Assembly: GCA_964017235.1 (NCBI GenBank)
Contig: OZ024936.1
Location: 35,548,040-35,612,039 of the forward strand
Length of the DNA: 64,000 nt
Direction: 5' to 3'
From: Sabellastarte sp. h YS-2021
Lineage: Eukaryota; Annelida; Polychaeta; Sabellida; Sabellidae
The notes under the pieces are model-generated. The model did no database searches. It had not been told where the DNA came from and saw nothing but the letters and a program-made list of their open reading frames with translations. Below are positions 44,249-55,904 of this stretch, piece after piece; position 1 is the stretch's first letter, and every line of letters begins with the position of its first letter. Made by a program: the position numbers and the translations under genes.

Positions 44249-45120
44249 TAGGGATGGGTCGGTATCAAAAATGTGTACATCGGGAGGTCGCCAATGCAAA
44301 ACCGTACCGATTCCGGGACTCCGCGTTTTAGTACACCCCAATCAAACATGGACGTTTCCTCTTAACAACATCGCAATTAAAGTCCCCAAATAGACAAAAT
44401 ATGAGAGAAACCTGTATAATTTCTTCAGATTTCTTGTTTTTTCACAATATTTTAAGTTTTCCTTCCATCTTATGTGTTGTCAAGCGAAATTTAGGTTATA
44501 AATTCTCGTAACCAAAACATGGCAGTTCTGCTCAACGTGTATAAAAGTCTGCAAATGGACGAAAATATGGGGATAAAAGCTTATAATTTCTTCAGATTTT
44601 GGGTATGTTTCTAATATTTTAACTATTCCTTCCATTATATATGTTGGTAGGGACGTCATCATTGGGAAGTTTGCTGTCTCGATACCGTGAACAAAACAGT
44701 GGGCGATATCGCGGTATTTATCGCTAAGTTAATATCTACATTTCAACTTCATATTTTTAATTCAAAACATTATAAACCCTGTCAATTCTCCGAAATAACA
44801 AAGATTTTTTACTTTATTAAGGGTAAAATCCAAGAATCTTCGTTTTAAAATAAACTGAAAGCCATTTCCAGTTACGAGTTCTGGCTCATGTACACCCACG
44901 TATATACTTTTCATTAATGTAGTAACTAAACCCCGGAAATCGGGCTATGAAAACAAAGCTCGATATCGTGTGCGGACTTGAAACATCGGCGATATGATAT
45001 CACGATACACGATGACGTCCCTATATGTTGGCAAGCGAAGTGGCGGTTGTAAAATCTCATCACGGTATTTCAGTAAAATGCTCTCGATACCGAGATACCG
45101 GACCTACCGACCCATCCCTA
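44249..45120. mobile_element. hAT-type element, middle of three
   Basis: The TIRs TAGGGATGGGTCGGTA and TACCGACCCATCCCTA (with one extra base between motifs on the right) are flanked by GTAGATAC at 44241-44248 and 45121-45128, a perfect 8-bp duplication. Confidence 0.85.
44648..45023. mobile_element. hAT-type element, innermost of three
   Basis: The TIRs TAGGGACGTCATC and GATGACGTCCCTA are flanked by TATGTTGG at 44640-44647 and 45024-45031. It is 376 bp, non-coding, with 'cgatatcg'-like subterminal motifs. Confidence 0.85.
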
Positions 45121-45820
45121 GTAGATACTAAATCTCGCGGTTACTCGAATTCGGGCCGGTTGTCAGAGGGCCAGTACTCGATGCCGTTTTTCAGCACCCG
45201 TCACAGCCCTAGTTAGTAGTCATCTGGACTATTGTATCTTTCTGTTTAGAAGTTAGTCAAGCTTCAATCAGCACAAGCTGCAGAGTATTCAGAATACTCT
45301 TGCACATACTGTCACAATTCATAGAACATATGCTCATGTCACACCCATCCTGCCTGTCTGTCATTTAATGCTGCATGTTCAAAATCACAACACAGGTTTA
45401 TAAACTTTTACACAGTGGTTCTCCTTGCTATTTTGGACCACCCTTGACTTTGAGCAGATGCTCCTACAGTACCAGGCATAGTTATCTTGATTGTCAATAC
45501 CTGACAGCTCCCCCTTTCCACTCCTCACTCTACAAGTCAGTCAAACACTTTGGCCATAGTTTTCCCTTTGATGCTCCTAAGTTTTGAAGTGATTTTTCTG
45601 ATAGTGTGCACAGGTCAGAATCTGGTACCTCCTTCAAGAAAAAGCTCCAATTTTACCTGTTTGCAAAATGTCTCCACCAATAGCCTTCCCATCATCCCTG
45701 TGTCTTCATTGATATGACCTGCCTATGTTATTGGACTTTAGATTATTTACCTGTTTATGTTCAGTTGCGCTTGATGTACATTAAGTGCTATAAAAGTCCA
45801 CATTAGATTAGATTACTTCA

Positions 45821-46134
45821 AAACATTACTTCAAACAAGTACCAAGCTATCAGTTTGTCAGACCAGCAACTTTTCTCATGGACCAGTAACTTTTTGATGT
45901 TTTTTTTAAGTTGAAAATAGAAAGAAAAATGTAAAATTGTTCAAATTAACTGCAGTACCTGCATCTTTCAAGCCAGCCTGCAACTTTTTGGTGTAGCAGG
46001 TCCTGTGGGCCTGCAGTAATTTTCAACGAATTTCCTACACTGGTGAATAACCTAAGAACCGTCAAAGCTTCCCACTGGTATATACGCACACCGCTCGTGA
46101 ATTTCCGCCTGAATGCAGCATTATTGCAGTACAG
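45821..46134. other. Spacer, nothing recognised
   Basis: The segment near 46040-46130 is similar in type to sequence left of the sister element at 40207, but no boundaries can be set. Confidence 0.35.
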
Positions 46135-46457
46135 TAGTGGCATTCTACCAGTAAACGCCCATGTGGAAATTAATATATTGAATATAAATTATATTAACAG
46201 CTTTATATTTATTCTTCGACCACCAGATTGTCAAATGATATACACTACAATTCAATAATTGAGGTGCATGTTACATTTGTTTCAAAGCTTTATATTTTTA
46301 TAATTTAACTGTATTATTGTCCGTTTTACCACATAATGGAAATATCAGTGAATTCCCTTTTTGCAGATAAATAGAAGTATTTGTCCTTTACCTCTAACAA
46401 AGAAATATAAGGTGGGTCTTCACTGGTAAGCGGGCATCTACTGGTAGAAAGCCACTA
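46135..46457. mobile_element. Short TIR element (TAGTGGC ends), copy 2
   Basis: TAGTGGCATTCTACCAGTAA and the complement of 'ctggtagaaagccacta' bound 323 bp similar in layout to 40207-40533, including 'tttgtccttgacctctaac' or a close variant before the right end. Confidence 0.7.
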
Positions 46458-46629
46458 CAAATACACCTTTCCGAACCTGTGCTAAGTGGAACTACATCTG
46501 CCCATGTCTGTGTCAGTAAATTCAAAACATGCCGGTGACTACACCCGTCCTTACTTCTATCAATTTTTGTGTCAATGTTTTTTAGCAATATTCACAGAAT
46601 ATGTATTAACACTTAGTTGTATATTGGTA

Positions 46630-47480
46630 TATAATCATCCTGGTATTAGTTTCCAGTTCTACGCTGATGACACACAATTGTATGTGCATCTCACACATAA
46701 AAATGTTGCCTCGGCCCTTGATAAGCTGTCACACTGCCTGGAAGACGTTAAGAGATGGCTCTCTACAAATAAGCTCAAGCTAAATCCTGATAAGACCGAA
46801 TTCATTGTGTTTGGCTCAAAGTCTCAGCATGAAAAACTTATCACTCGTTCCCAGTCAACATACTTGGTAATCTTATATCACCAACAGATGCAGTAGGAAC
46901 CTTGGTGTCTGGTTTGATTCAGATTTCTCATTCTCTTGCCATGTTATGAAGGTCTGCAAGGCTTGTTTTGCTCATGTCCGGGATCTTAAGCGACTCCGAG
47001 GACATCTGACATATGAAGCTGCTCTTATGGCTGCCAATGCTCTGGTCGGAAGTTGTCTTGATTACTGTAACTCTCTGTTCAGAGGTCTCTCAGCTCTGGA
47101 TCTGCGCAAAGTTCAGTGTGTTCAGAACAGTCTTGCCAGAATTGTGGCCAACACTACCAAGTATTCACACATCACTCCAGTTAGAAAAGCATTACATTGG
47201 TTGCCGATTAGGTACCATTCTATCTTTAAGACTGCCATGCTTCCTGATGAGGTCTGCTCAGCAAACTCACTTGCCTCTTTCAGGTCAAAGTTGAAGTCAT
47301 ACCTCTTTGGAAAAGCATACCCACCCTAAATTTCCAATCTCCTGCTTTCCCCGCGGTGCTGACCCCTGCAATGTCTCTGGTTTATGAATATTGAACAATG
47401 TTTTTGGTGTGATGCGCCTTAGAGTCTGTGTTTTGACAGAGATTAAGCGCTATAAAAGTGCTATTAGAATTAGAATTGGT
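46630..47480 (+). pseudogene. LINE reverse-transcriptase C-terminal fragment (CR1/L2-like)
   Basis: F-Q-F-Y-A-D-D-T-Q-L-Y carries the catalytic Asp pair, followed by L-K-L-N-P-D-K-T-E-F. A one-base shift near 46860-46895 leads to N-L-G-V-W-F-D-S-D-F-S-F and then L-D-Y-C-N-S-L, H-I-T-P-V-R-K-A-L-H-W-L-P and a stop at 47327. The 3' end 'taagcgctataaaagtgcta' with an attaga microsatellite is typical of this group. It is 5'-truncated, as is usual for LINE copies. Confidence 0.8.
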
Positions 47481-47995
47481 AACTCAGTGGTTAAACCTTG
47501 GGACACCCCGATATGTATTATATCAGCTAAATGTCAGGAAATATTATCATTGGTTGAATTTTCACATTCAGGAGCTCATAAATTTCTATATTGGGAAAAG
47601 TCCAATGATTTTACTCTAATGCATATGTGAAAAAAACGGCATATTTAATGTATATTTGTACATTTACAATGACATTTAGACTTGACATGTATTGTGCAGA
47701 TACTATCATTGTCAGGTGGACAGAACACTTCTTCAAAGAATGTCCCTGTATTTTAGCAGGCCTTCCTGGGATATAAAGGACTTCCTGAAAGTATATTTCC
47801 TGCGATTTAGCGCTTCCCGAGGTTTAACCCAAACAATACATATCAGCATGTCCCGGTACACATCTTGCTGTATTGGTAAACGTGGATGTTATCACAGATC
47901 TGGTGACCAAACACAACAAGCTTCTGTCACATTGTATATGCATGCATGCACCTGCTAGTGCACAAAGATGGCTAACAGATGGGAAAAACTTTTAA
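47481..47995. other. Spacer, nothing recognised
   Basis: Frames at 47391-47630 and 47692-47958 lack recognisable domains. A small 'tgcatgcatgca' run is near 47940. Confidence 0.4.
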
Positions 47996-48339
47996 TTGTA
48001 TCCACCGGAAACATCCGGTGGATACTTTGGTTTAGCGTCCGCTACGCCGCCGCCGCACTTAGAGAGATTTTAGGCGTTAACGCTCTAAGAGGAAAACAAC
48101 AGCAGCTAGGTTCACCAAATTTGGAGAATATCTTCATTGGGGGGTAAGCTTCTCTGGGAAGGAAAATAGCCTCATTCTGAAAAACAAGATGGCCGCCACG
48201 GGCATTTCTTTGAAAATAATCTACATTTTTCTACTGGCTGTTCCTCATAGGTAGAAGGTTGAATCTCTTCATAGGTGATATGTATGACACATGTACATGT
48301 CCTCTACAACCTTGCACACATTTGACCTTGAAGCTCCTA

Positions 48340-49732
48340 ATTCAAGGTCATCCACGGAGTGCCGAAGTAACCCACATAGCGGACTTTAAAACTGCCTATA
48401 TCTCCCTTATTATTGGTCCTAGAGGTTTGCAATGTGAAGCCAACCTATAGGAAATCATGTGCTGCAAATCTTCTGATGTGGTCAGATTTGACCTTAGACC
48501 CCTCCTTCAAGGTCAAACGAGGATAGCAGAACTTAAAAGTGCTTATAACTCGCTTATTATCGATCCTAGAGGTTTGGGATGGTAAACCAACATATAGGAA
48601 ATCATGGGCTGGGAATCTTCTGGCGTGGTCAGATTTGACCTTGGGCCCCTCCTTCAAGGTCAAACGAGAACAGCCAAACTTAAAAGTGCTTATAACTTGC
48701 TTATTGTTGGTCCTAGAGGTTTGAGATGGTAAACCAGCATATAGGAAATCATTGGCTGAGAATCTTGTGGTGTGGTCGGATTTGACCTTGGGCCCCTCCT
48801 TCAAGGTCAAACAAAGATAGCCAAAGGTAAAAGTGCCTATAACTCTCTTATTATTGGTCCTAGAGGTTTGGGATGGTAAACCAACATATAGGAAATCATG
48901 GGCTGGGAATCTTCTGGTGAGGTCGGATTTGACCTTGGGCCCCTCATTCAAGGTCAAATGAGGACAGCCAAACTTAAAAGTGCTTATAACTCGCTTATTA
49001 TTGGTCCTAGAGGTTTAGGATGGTAAACCAGCATATAGGAAATCATGGGCTGGGAATCTTCTGGTGTGGTCGGATTTGACCTTGGGCCCCTCCTTCAAGG
49101 TCAAACGAGGATAGCCAAAGGTAAAAGTGCCTATAACTCGCTTATTATTGGTCCTAGAGGTTTGGGATGGTAAACCAACCTATAGGAAATCATGGACTGG
49201 GAATCTTCTGGCGTGGTCGGATTTGACCTTGGGCCCCTCCTTCAAGGTCAAATGAGGACAGCCAAACTTAAAAGTGCTTATAACTCGCTTATTATTGGTC
49301 CTAGAGGTTTGGGATGGTACACCAGCATATAGGAAATCATGGGCTGGGAATCTTCTGGTGTGGTCGGATTTGACCTTGGGCCCCTCCTTCAAGGTCAAAC
49401 GAGGATAGCCAAAGGTAAAAGTGCCTATAACTCGCTTATTATTGGTCCTAGAGGTTTGGGATGGTAAACCAACCTATAGGAAATCATGGGCTGGGAATCT
49501 TTGGGCGTGGTCGGATTTGACCTTGGGCCCCTCCTTCAAGGTCAAATGAGGACAGCCAAACTTAAAAGTGCTTATAACTCGCTTATTATTGGTCCTAGAG
49601 GTTTGGGATGGTAAACCAACCTATAGGAAATCATGGGCTGGGAATCTTCTGGCGTGGTCGGATTTGACCTTGGGCCCCTCCTTCAAGGTCAAATGAGGAT
49701 AGCCAAAGGTTAAAGTGCCTATAACTCGCTTA
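48340..49732 (+). repeat. ~147-bp tandem array of element A, first part
   Basis: Each unit reads 'aaaagtgcttataactcgct', 'attggtcctagaggtttggg', 'taggaaatcatgggctggga', 'cggatttgaccttgggcccc', 'ttcaaggtcaaa'. About nine units occur here, four more after element B (54512-55118), and further copies at 42400-43000 and 58730-59600. Frames crossing units are artefacts. Confidence 0.85.
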
Positions 49733-49779
49733 TTATGTCCACCCCCCTGGGGGGTGGATATATTATTTTTGCTTTTTTC

Positions 49780-49850
49780 GCCGTCCGATGTCCGATGTCC
49801 GATGTCCGATGTCCGGCGTCCGGCGTCCGGCGTCCGATGTCCGGCGTCAC
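49780..49850 (+). repeat. GTCCGATGTCCGGC microsatellite near the 5' end of element B
   Basis: About eight tandem 7-bp units alternate between gtccgat and gtccggc. A microsatellite beside the left flank is a known feature of pearl/HINE-type elements. Confidence 0.75.
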
Positions 49851-50189
49851 GCATGGTTTCCGCTCATTTAAAGGAAAAGTATTAGAGCTATTGTCACCAA
49901 ATTTGGTATGCAGGCTTATTGGGTCAGTAGCTTGCTTGGGATTGCTTTTGGCTGTTGTACCTCTTTTGCTTACTGAGTAATACTTAAGTACAGCTATTTT
50001 CAGTACCCATTGGTTTCCGTGCATTTAAGCCAAAATAATTAAAGATATTTTACTACAATTTTGAATACAAGATTGTTATGTCCATAGCTCGCTTGGTATT
50101 GCATTTGGGACTGATAGCTTTGTCAGTACATGAGTAATAGCCATTTAGGTACTTCATTGTGTATTTTCAGTACTACTTTTGAGTAATTT

Positions 50190-53100
50190 GCTTCTATCTC
50201 CTTAACCGTGCGAGATAGAGCGATTTCGGCAAAATTTTCGACCCGCAGGGTATCTGAGGAGTGTACTCTTTGCAATTTTCAAAAAATTTTCCCCTCCCCA
50301 AAAATGGCGGCCATTTTGAATTTTCGAATTTTTGCCAAAAATGGCAAAACACAAATTTGCTTCTATCTCCTTAACCGTGCGAGATAGAGCAATTTCGTCG
50401 AAATTTTCGACCCACAGGGTATCTAAGGAATGTAATATTTGCAATTTTCAAAAAAATTTCCCCTCCCCAAAAATGGCGGCCATTTTGAATTTTCGAATTT
50501 TTGCCAAAAATGGCAAAACACAAATTTGCTTCTATCTCCTTAACCGTGCGAGATAGAGCGATTTCGGCAAAATTTTCGACCCACAGGGGATCTAAGGAAT
50601 GCAATCTTTGCAATTTTCCAAAAATTTTCCCCTCCCCAAAAATGGCGGCCATTTTGAATTTTCGAATTTTTGCCAAAAATGGCAAAACACTAATTTGCTT
50701 CTATCTCCTTAACCGTGCGAGATAGAGCGATTTCGGCAAAATTTTCGACCCACAGGGTATCTAAGCAATGCAATCTTTGCAATTTTCAAAATATTTTCCC
50801 CTCCCCAAAAATGGCGGCCATTTTGAATTTTCGAATTTTTGCCAAAAATGGCAAAACACAAATTTGCTTCTATCTCCTTAACCGTGCGAGATAGAGCGAT
50901 TTCGTCGAAATTTTCGACCCACAGGGTATCTAAGGAATGTAATATTTGCAATTTTCAAAAAATTTTCCCCTCCCCAAAAATGGCGGCCATTTTGAATTTT
51001 CGAATTTTTGCCAAAAATGGCAAAACACAAATTTGCTTCTATCTCCTTAACCGTGCGAGATAGAGCGATTTCGTCGAAATTTTCGACCCACAGGGTATCT
51101 AAGGAATGCAATCTTTGCAATTTTCCCAAAATTTTCCCCTCCCCAAAAATGGCGGCCATTTTGAATTTTCGAATTTTTGCCAAAAATGGCAAAACACAAA
51201 TTTGCTTCTATCTCCTTAACCGTGCGAGATAGAGCGATTTCGTCGAAATTTTCGACCCACAGGGTATCTAAGGAATGTAATATTTGCAATTTTCAAAAAA
51301 ATTTCCCCTCCCCAAAAATGGCGGCCATTTTGAATTTTCGAATTTTTGCCAAAAATGGCAAAACACAAATTTGCTTCTATCTCCTTAACCGTGCGAGATA
51401 GAGCGATTTCGGCAAAATTTTCGACCCACAGGGGATCTAAGGAATGCAATCTTTGCAATTTTCAAAAAATTTTCCCCTCCCCAAAAATGGCGGCCATTTT
51501 GAATTTTCGAATTTTTGCCAAAAATGGCAAAACACTAATTTGCTTCTATCTCCTTAACTGTGCGAGATAGAGCGATTTCGGCAAAATTTTCGACGCACAG
51601 GGTATCTAAGCAATGCAATCTTTGCAATTTTCAAAATATTTTCCCCTCCCCAAAAATGGCGGCCATTTTGAATTTTCGAATTTTTGCCAAAAATGGCAAA
51701 ACACAAATTTGCTTCTATCTCCTTAACCGTGCGAGATAGAGCGATTTCGTCGAAATTTTCGACCCACAGGGTATCTAAGGAATGTAATATTTGCAATTTT
51801 CCAAAAATTTTCCCCTCCCCAAAAATGGCGGCCATTTTGAATTTTCGAATTTTTGCCAAAAATGGCAAAACACAAATTTGCTTCTATCTCCTTAACCGTG
51901 CGAGATAGAGCGATTTCGTCGAAATTTTCGACCCACAGGGTATCTAAGGAATGTAATATTTGCAATTTTCCAAAAATTTTCCCCTCCCCAAAAATGGCGG
52001 CCATTTTGAATTTTCGAATTTTTGCCAAAAATGGCAAAACACAAATTTGCTTCTATCTCCTTAACCGTGCGAGATAGAGCGATTTCGTCGAAATTTTCGA
52101 CCCACAGGGTATCTAAGGAATGTAATATTTGCAATTTTCAAAAAAATTTCCCCTCCCCAAAAATGGCGGCCATTTTGAATTTTTGAATTTTTGCCAAAAA
52201 TGGCAAAACACAAATTTGCTTCTATCTCCTTAACCGTGCGAGATAGAGCGATTTCGGCAAAATTTTCGACCCACAGGGGATCTAAGGAATGCAATCTTTG
52301 CAATTTTCCAAAAATTTTCCCCTCCCCAAAAATGGCGGCCATTTTGAATTTTCGAATTTTTGCCAAAAATGGCAAAACACTAATTTGCTTCTATCTCCTT
52401 AACCGTGCGAGATAGAGCGATTTCGGCAAAATTTTCGACACACAGGGTATCTAAGCAATGCAATCTTTGCAATTTTCAAAATATTTTCCCCTCCCCAAAA
52501 ATGGCGGCCATTTTGAATTTTCGAATTTTTGCCAAAAATGGCAAAACACAAATTTGCTTCTATCTCCTTAACCGTGCGAGATAGAGCGATTTCGTCGAAA
52601 TTTTCGACCCACAGGGTATCTAAGGAATGTAATATTTGCAATTTTCAAAAAATTTTCCCCTCCCCAAAAATGGCGGCCATTTTGAATTTTCGAATTTTTG
52701 CCAAAAATGGCAAAACACAAATTTGCTTCTATCTCCTTAACCGTGCGAGATAGAGCGATTTCGTCGAAATTTTCGACCCACAGGGTATCTAAGGAATGCA
52801 ATCTTTGCAATTTTCCAAAAATTTTCCCCTCCCCAAAAATGGCGGCCATTTTGAATTTTCGAATTTTTGCCAAAAATGGCAAAACACAAATTTGCTTCTA
52901 TCTCCTTAACCGTGCGAGATAGAGCGATTTCGTCGAAATTTTCGACCCACAGGGTATCTAAGGAATGTAATATTTGCAATTTTCAAAAAAATTTTCCCCT
53001 CCCCAAAAATGGCGGCCATTTTGAATTTTCGAATTTTTGCCAAAAATGGCAAAACACAAATTTGCTTCTATCTCCTTAACCGTGCGAGATAGAGCGATTT

Positions 53101-54300
53101 CGTCGAAATTTTCGACCCACAGGGTATCTAAGGAATGTAATATTTGCAATTTTCCAAAAATTTTCCCCTCCCCAAAAATGGCGGCCATTTTGAATTTTCG
53201 AATTTTTGCCAAAAATGGCAAAACACAAATTTGCTTCTATCTCCTTAACCGTGCGAGATAGAGCGATTTCGTCGAAATTTTCGACCCACAGGGTATCTAA
53301 GGAATGTAATATTTGCAATTTTCAAAAAAATTTCCCCTCCCCAAAAATGGCGGCCATTTTGAATTTTCGAATTTTTGCCAAAAATGGCAAAACACAAATT
53401 TGCTTCTATCTCCTTAACCGTGCGAGATAGAGCGATTTCGTCGAAATTTTCGACCCACAGGGTATCTAAGGAATGCAATCTTTGCAATTTTCAAAAAATT
53501 TTCCCCTCCCCAAAAATGGCGACCATTTTGAATTTTCGAATTTTTGCCCAAAATGGCAAAACACAAATTTGCTTCTATCTCCTTAACCGTGCGAGATAGA
53601 GCGATTTCGTCGAAATTTTCGACCCACAGGGTATCTAAGGAATGCAATCTTTGCAATTTTCCAAAAATTTTCCCCTCCCCAAAAATGGCGGCCATTTTGA
53701 ATTTTCGAATTTTTGCCAAAAATGGCAAAACACAAATTTGCTTCTATCTCCTTAACCGTGCGAGATAGAGCGATTTCGTCGAAATTTTCGACCCACAGGG
53801 TATCTAAGGAATGCAATCTTTGCAATTTTCCAAAAATTTTCCCCTCCCCAAAAATGGCGGCCATTTTGAATTTTCGAATTTTTGCAAAAAATGGCAAAAC
53901 ACAAATTTGCTTCTATCTCCTTAACCGTGCCAGATAGAGCGATTTCGTCGAAATTTTCGACCCACAGGGTATCTAAGGAATGTAATATTTGCAATTTTCA
54001 AAAAATTTTCCCCTCCCCAAAAATGGCAGCCCTTTTGAATTTTCGAATTTTTGCCCAACATGGAAAAACACAAACTGGCCTTAACCGTGCAAAATAGAGT
54101 TATTTTGTTGAAATTTTCGACCCATAGGGTATCTAAGAAATGTACTCTTGGCAATTTTCAAAAAAATTTCCTTTTCCCAATAATGGCGGCCATTTTGAAT
54201 TTTCAAATTTTTGCCAAAAATAGAAAAACAGGAATTGGCTTCTATCTTCTTAACCGTGCAAGATAGAGTGATTTCGTCAAAATTTTCAACCCAACCAATG
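50190..54300 (+). repeat. 169-bp satellite array with 5-monomer higher-order repeat
   Basis: About 24 monomers start with 'gcttctatctccttaaccgt' and run through 'gatagagcgatttcgtcg', 'acccacagggtatctaagga', 'ttttcccctccccaaaaatg', 'gcggccattttgaattttcg'. The period is 169 bp (one unit is 170). From 50528 to 53063 diagnostic variants recur every 845 bp. The last two or three units (after 54050) are diverged and shortened. The array is the core of rolling-circle-type element B. Confidence 0.95.
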
Positions 54301-55180
54301 CAAAAAGGCATGAAGCGGAAATAAATTACATCTACACTATCAAATATTTAAGCATCATTGATATATTTTACAAATGAAACAGGGTCTTGTAAGACTACTG
54401 TACAATTTGGGCAAAAGGTTCATGGGTGGACATTACACATGATAATGTGTGTTCTTCTATGCTATCCTGTTTCTATTCGCATCTACTATCAACAGGGCGG
54501 CCTATTTCTAGTTATTGGTCCAAGAGGTTTGGGATGGTAAACCAACCTATAGGAAATCATGGGCTGGGATTCTTCTGGTGTGGTCGGATTTGACCTTGGG
54601 CCCCTCATTCAAGGTCCAACGAGGACAACCAAACTTAAAAGTGCTTATAACTCGCTTATTATTGGTCCTAGAGGTTTGGGATGGTAAACCAACATATAGG
54701 AAATCATGGGCGGGGAATGTTCTGTCATGGTCGGATTTGATCTTGGGCCCCTCCTTCAAGGTCAAATGAGGATAGCCAAACTTAAAAGTGCTTATAACTC
54801 GCTTATTATTGATCCTAGTGGTTTGGGATGGTAAACCAACATACAGGAAATCATGGGCGGGGAATCTTCTGTCATGGTCGGATTTGACCTTGGGCCCCTC
54901 CTTCAAGGTCAAGTGTGAGGACAGCCAAACTAAAAAGTGCTTATAACTTGCTTATTATTGGTCCTAGATTTTTGGGATAGTAAACCAACATATAGGAAAT
55001 CATGTTCTGGGAATCTTCTGGTGTGGTCGGATTTGACCGTGGGCCCCTCCTTGAAGGTCAAATGAGGACAGCCAAACTTAAAAGTGCTTATAACTCGCTA
55101 ATTATTGGTCCTAGAGGTTTTGGTGCATTGTCTTTACGGTGGATACAATTTGCATCGGTTCTCCGATGCGCTAGGTCTAG

Positions 55181-55900
55181 TTTCTTCTTGTTGCAACCTA
55201 ATTGAAATTGGCCTGCATGAAGAAATGGTGCTATAAAGACAATAATTTTCATATTGGTTTTAATATCCTTTGCTTGCTGTTTCAAAACATAAAAATCATA
55301 TTTTAGTAGTGTTGGGACTCAGCTGCAACTTTTAGGGTCAATTATTCATCCATTTTTCTGACCAATGATCGACAACCAATCATTATTTTACTCTATTGTT
55401 GGCCATTAATTAAGAAACACTTTCCAGGAAAAAGTATAGGTCAATCCGGTAAGAATAACGGTGTTCCGACATTTAGAATCTACCAAAGGTACCCACTTCC
55501 TGTAAATATGGCGGTAGATATAAACAATGTCAAATTTCATGACAAATCTGTCAACTTATTAAGCAATAATGGCTGAAATATTTTTAAAAATACGCGGATA
55601 TTCAAAAAAATAAAGAAAGGTAAGATTTAAGCTGAATAATCGATCATTAGAAAATGTTTGTGACAGATTGCAATTGTGCACTGTCACCGACGATTAATAA
55701 GCCTTATTGGAGTTCCAAGTGCGCATGTGCGGCAACACTGTTTACTGTCGAAATTTGGAAAAACAAAGGACATGTGTGAACAAGAACAATCACTAATTCG
55801 TAGGTTGAATTACAAGAAAATATATTTTATTGCTTTATTTCAGTACATTATATATCAATTCTTTGAAACACATTTAAATTAATTCTCCGTAGTAATTTAT
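55181..55900. other. Spacer after element A, nothing recognised
   Basis: AT-rich unique sequence. A 68-codon frame at 55676 is not convincing. Confidence 0.4.
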
Positions 55901-55904
55901 GCTA

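Larger units (their letters stand above)
43942..45211. mobile_element. hAT-type element, outermost of three
   Basis: TAGGGCTG ... CAGCCCTA ends are flanked by the perfect 8-bp duplication GTTAGTAG (43934-43941 and 45212-45219). Subterminal 'gagtactcgag' and 'cagtactcgatgcc' are inverted. No transposase is present. Confidence 0.85.
43800..45820 (+). pseudogene. LINE 3' fragment (CR1/L2-like), split by nested hAT elements
   Basis: The left piece (43800-43941) and right piece (45212-45820) are one LINE 3' region: 'gctgcaaatgcctttgttag' continues as 'tcatctggactattgtatct' (C-L-D-Y-C in homologues). The tail reads 'taagtgctataaaagtccac' followed by attag-attag, like the LINE end at 47450-47480. 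Coding sequence is heavily decayed. Confidence 0.65.
49733..54511 (+). mobile_element. Rolling-circle-type element B inserted in the array of element A
   Basis: The host array reads '...ctcgctta', then the element, then 'ttattggtcc...', restoring a normal unit with no duplication, as expected for insertion between A and T. The 5' palindrome TGTCCACCCCCCTGGGGGGTGGA is echoed by GGGTGGACA at 54424-54432. The hairpin ACACAT-GATA-ATGTGT lies at 54435-54450 and the element ends in CTAG (54508-54511). Inside are a GTCCGATGTCCGGC microsatellite, a left flank of about 340 bp and the 169-bp array. It is non-autonomous. Confidence 0.75.
47996..55180 (+). mobile_element. Rolling-circle-type (pearl/HINE-like) element A, interrupted by element B
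   Basis: The 5' end TTGTATCCACCG (47996-48007) recurs as its exact complement CGGTGGATACAA at 55137-55148. That is followed by the hairpin GCATCGG-TTCT-CCGATGC (55152-55169) and the end GTCTAG (55180) before T. A start palindrome and conserved left flank lead into a ~147-bp tandem array (48340-49732 and 54512-55118). Asymmetric inverted repeats plus a 3' hairpin and CTAG end are known from Helentron-type elements and their non-autonomous HINEs. No Rep/helicase is encoded. Confidence 0.7.

Noticed and set aside
48445-49854. Long minus-strand frames such as 170 codons at 48445-48957
   Set aside because: They run through several ~147-bp tandem units and have no homology beyond the repeat.
50202-54311. 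Dozens of 70-104 codon frames on both strands
   Set aside because: They repeat every 169 bp and follow the satellite monomer. They are open because the monomer is poor in stops, not because they are genes.
55300-55740. Possible hAT-type element with ends near 'gtgttggg' and 'caacactg'
   Set aside because: Only about seven bases match between the ends and no target duplication was seen.
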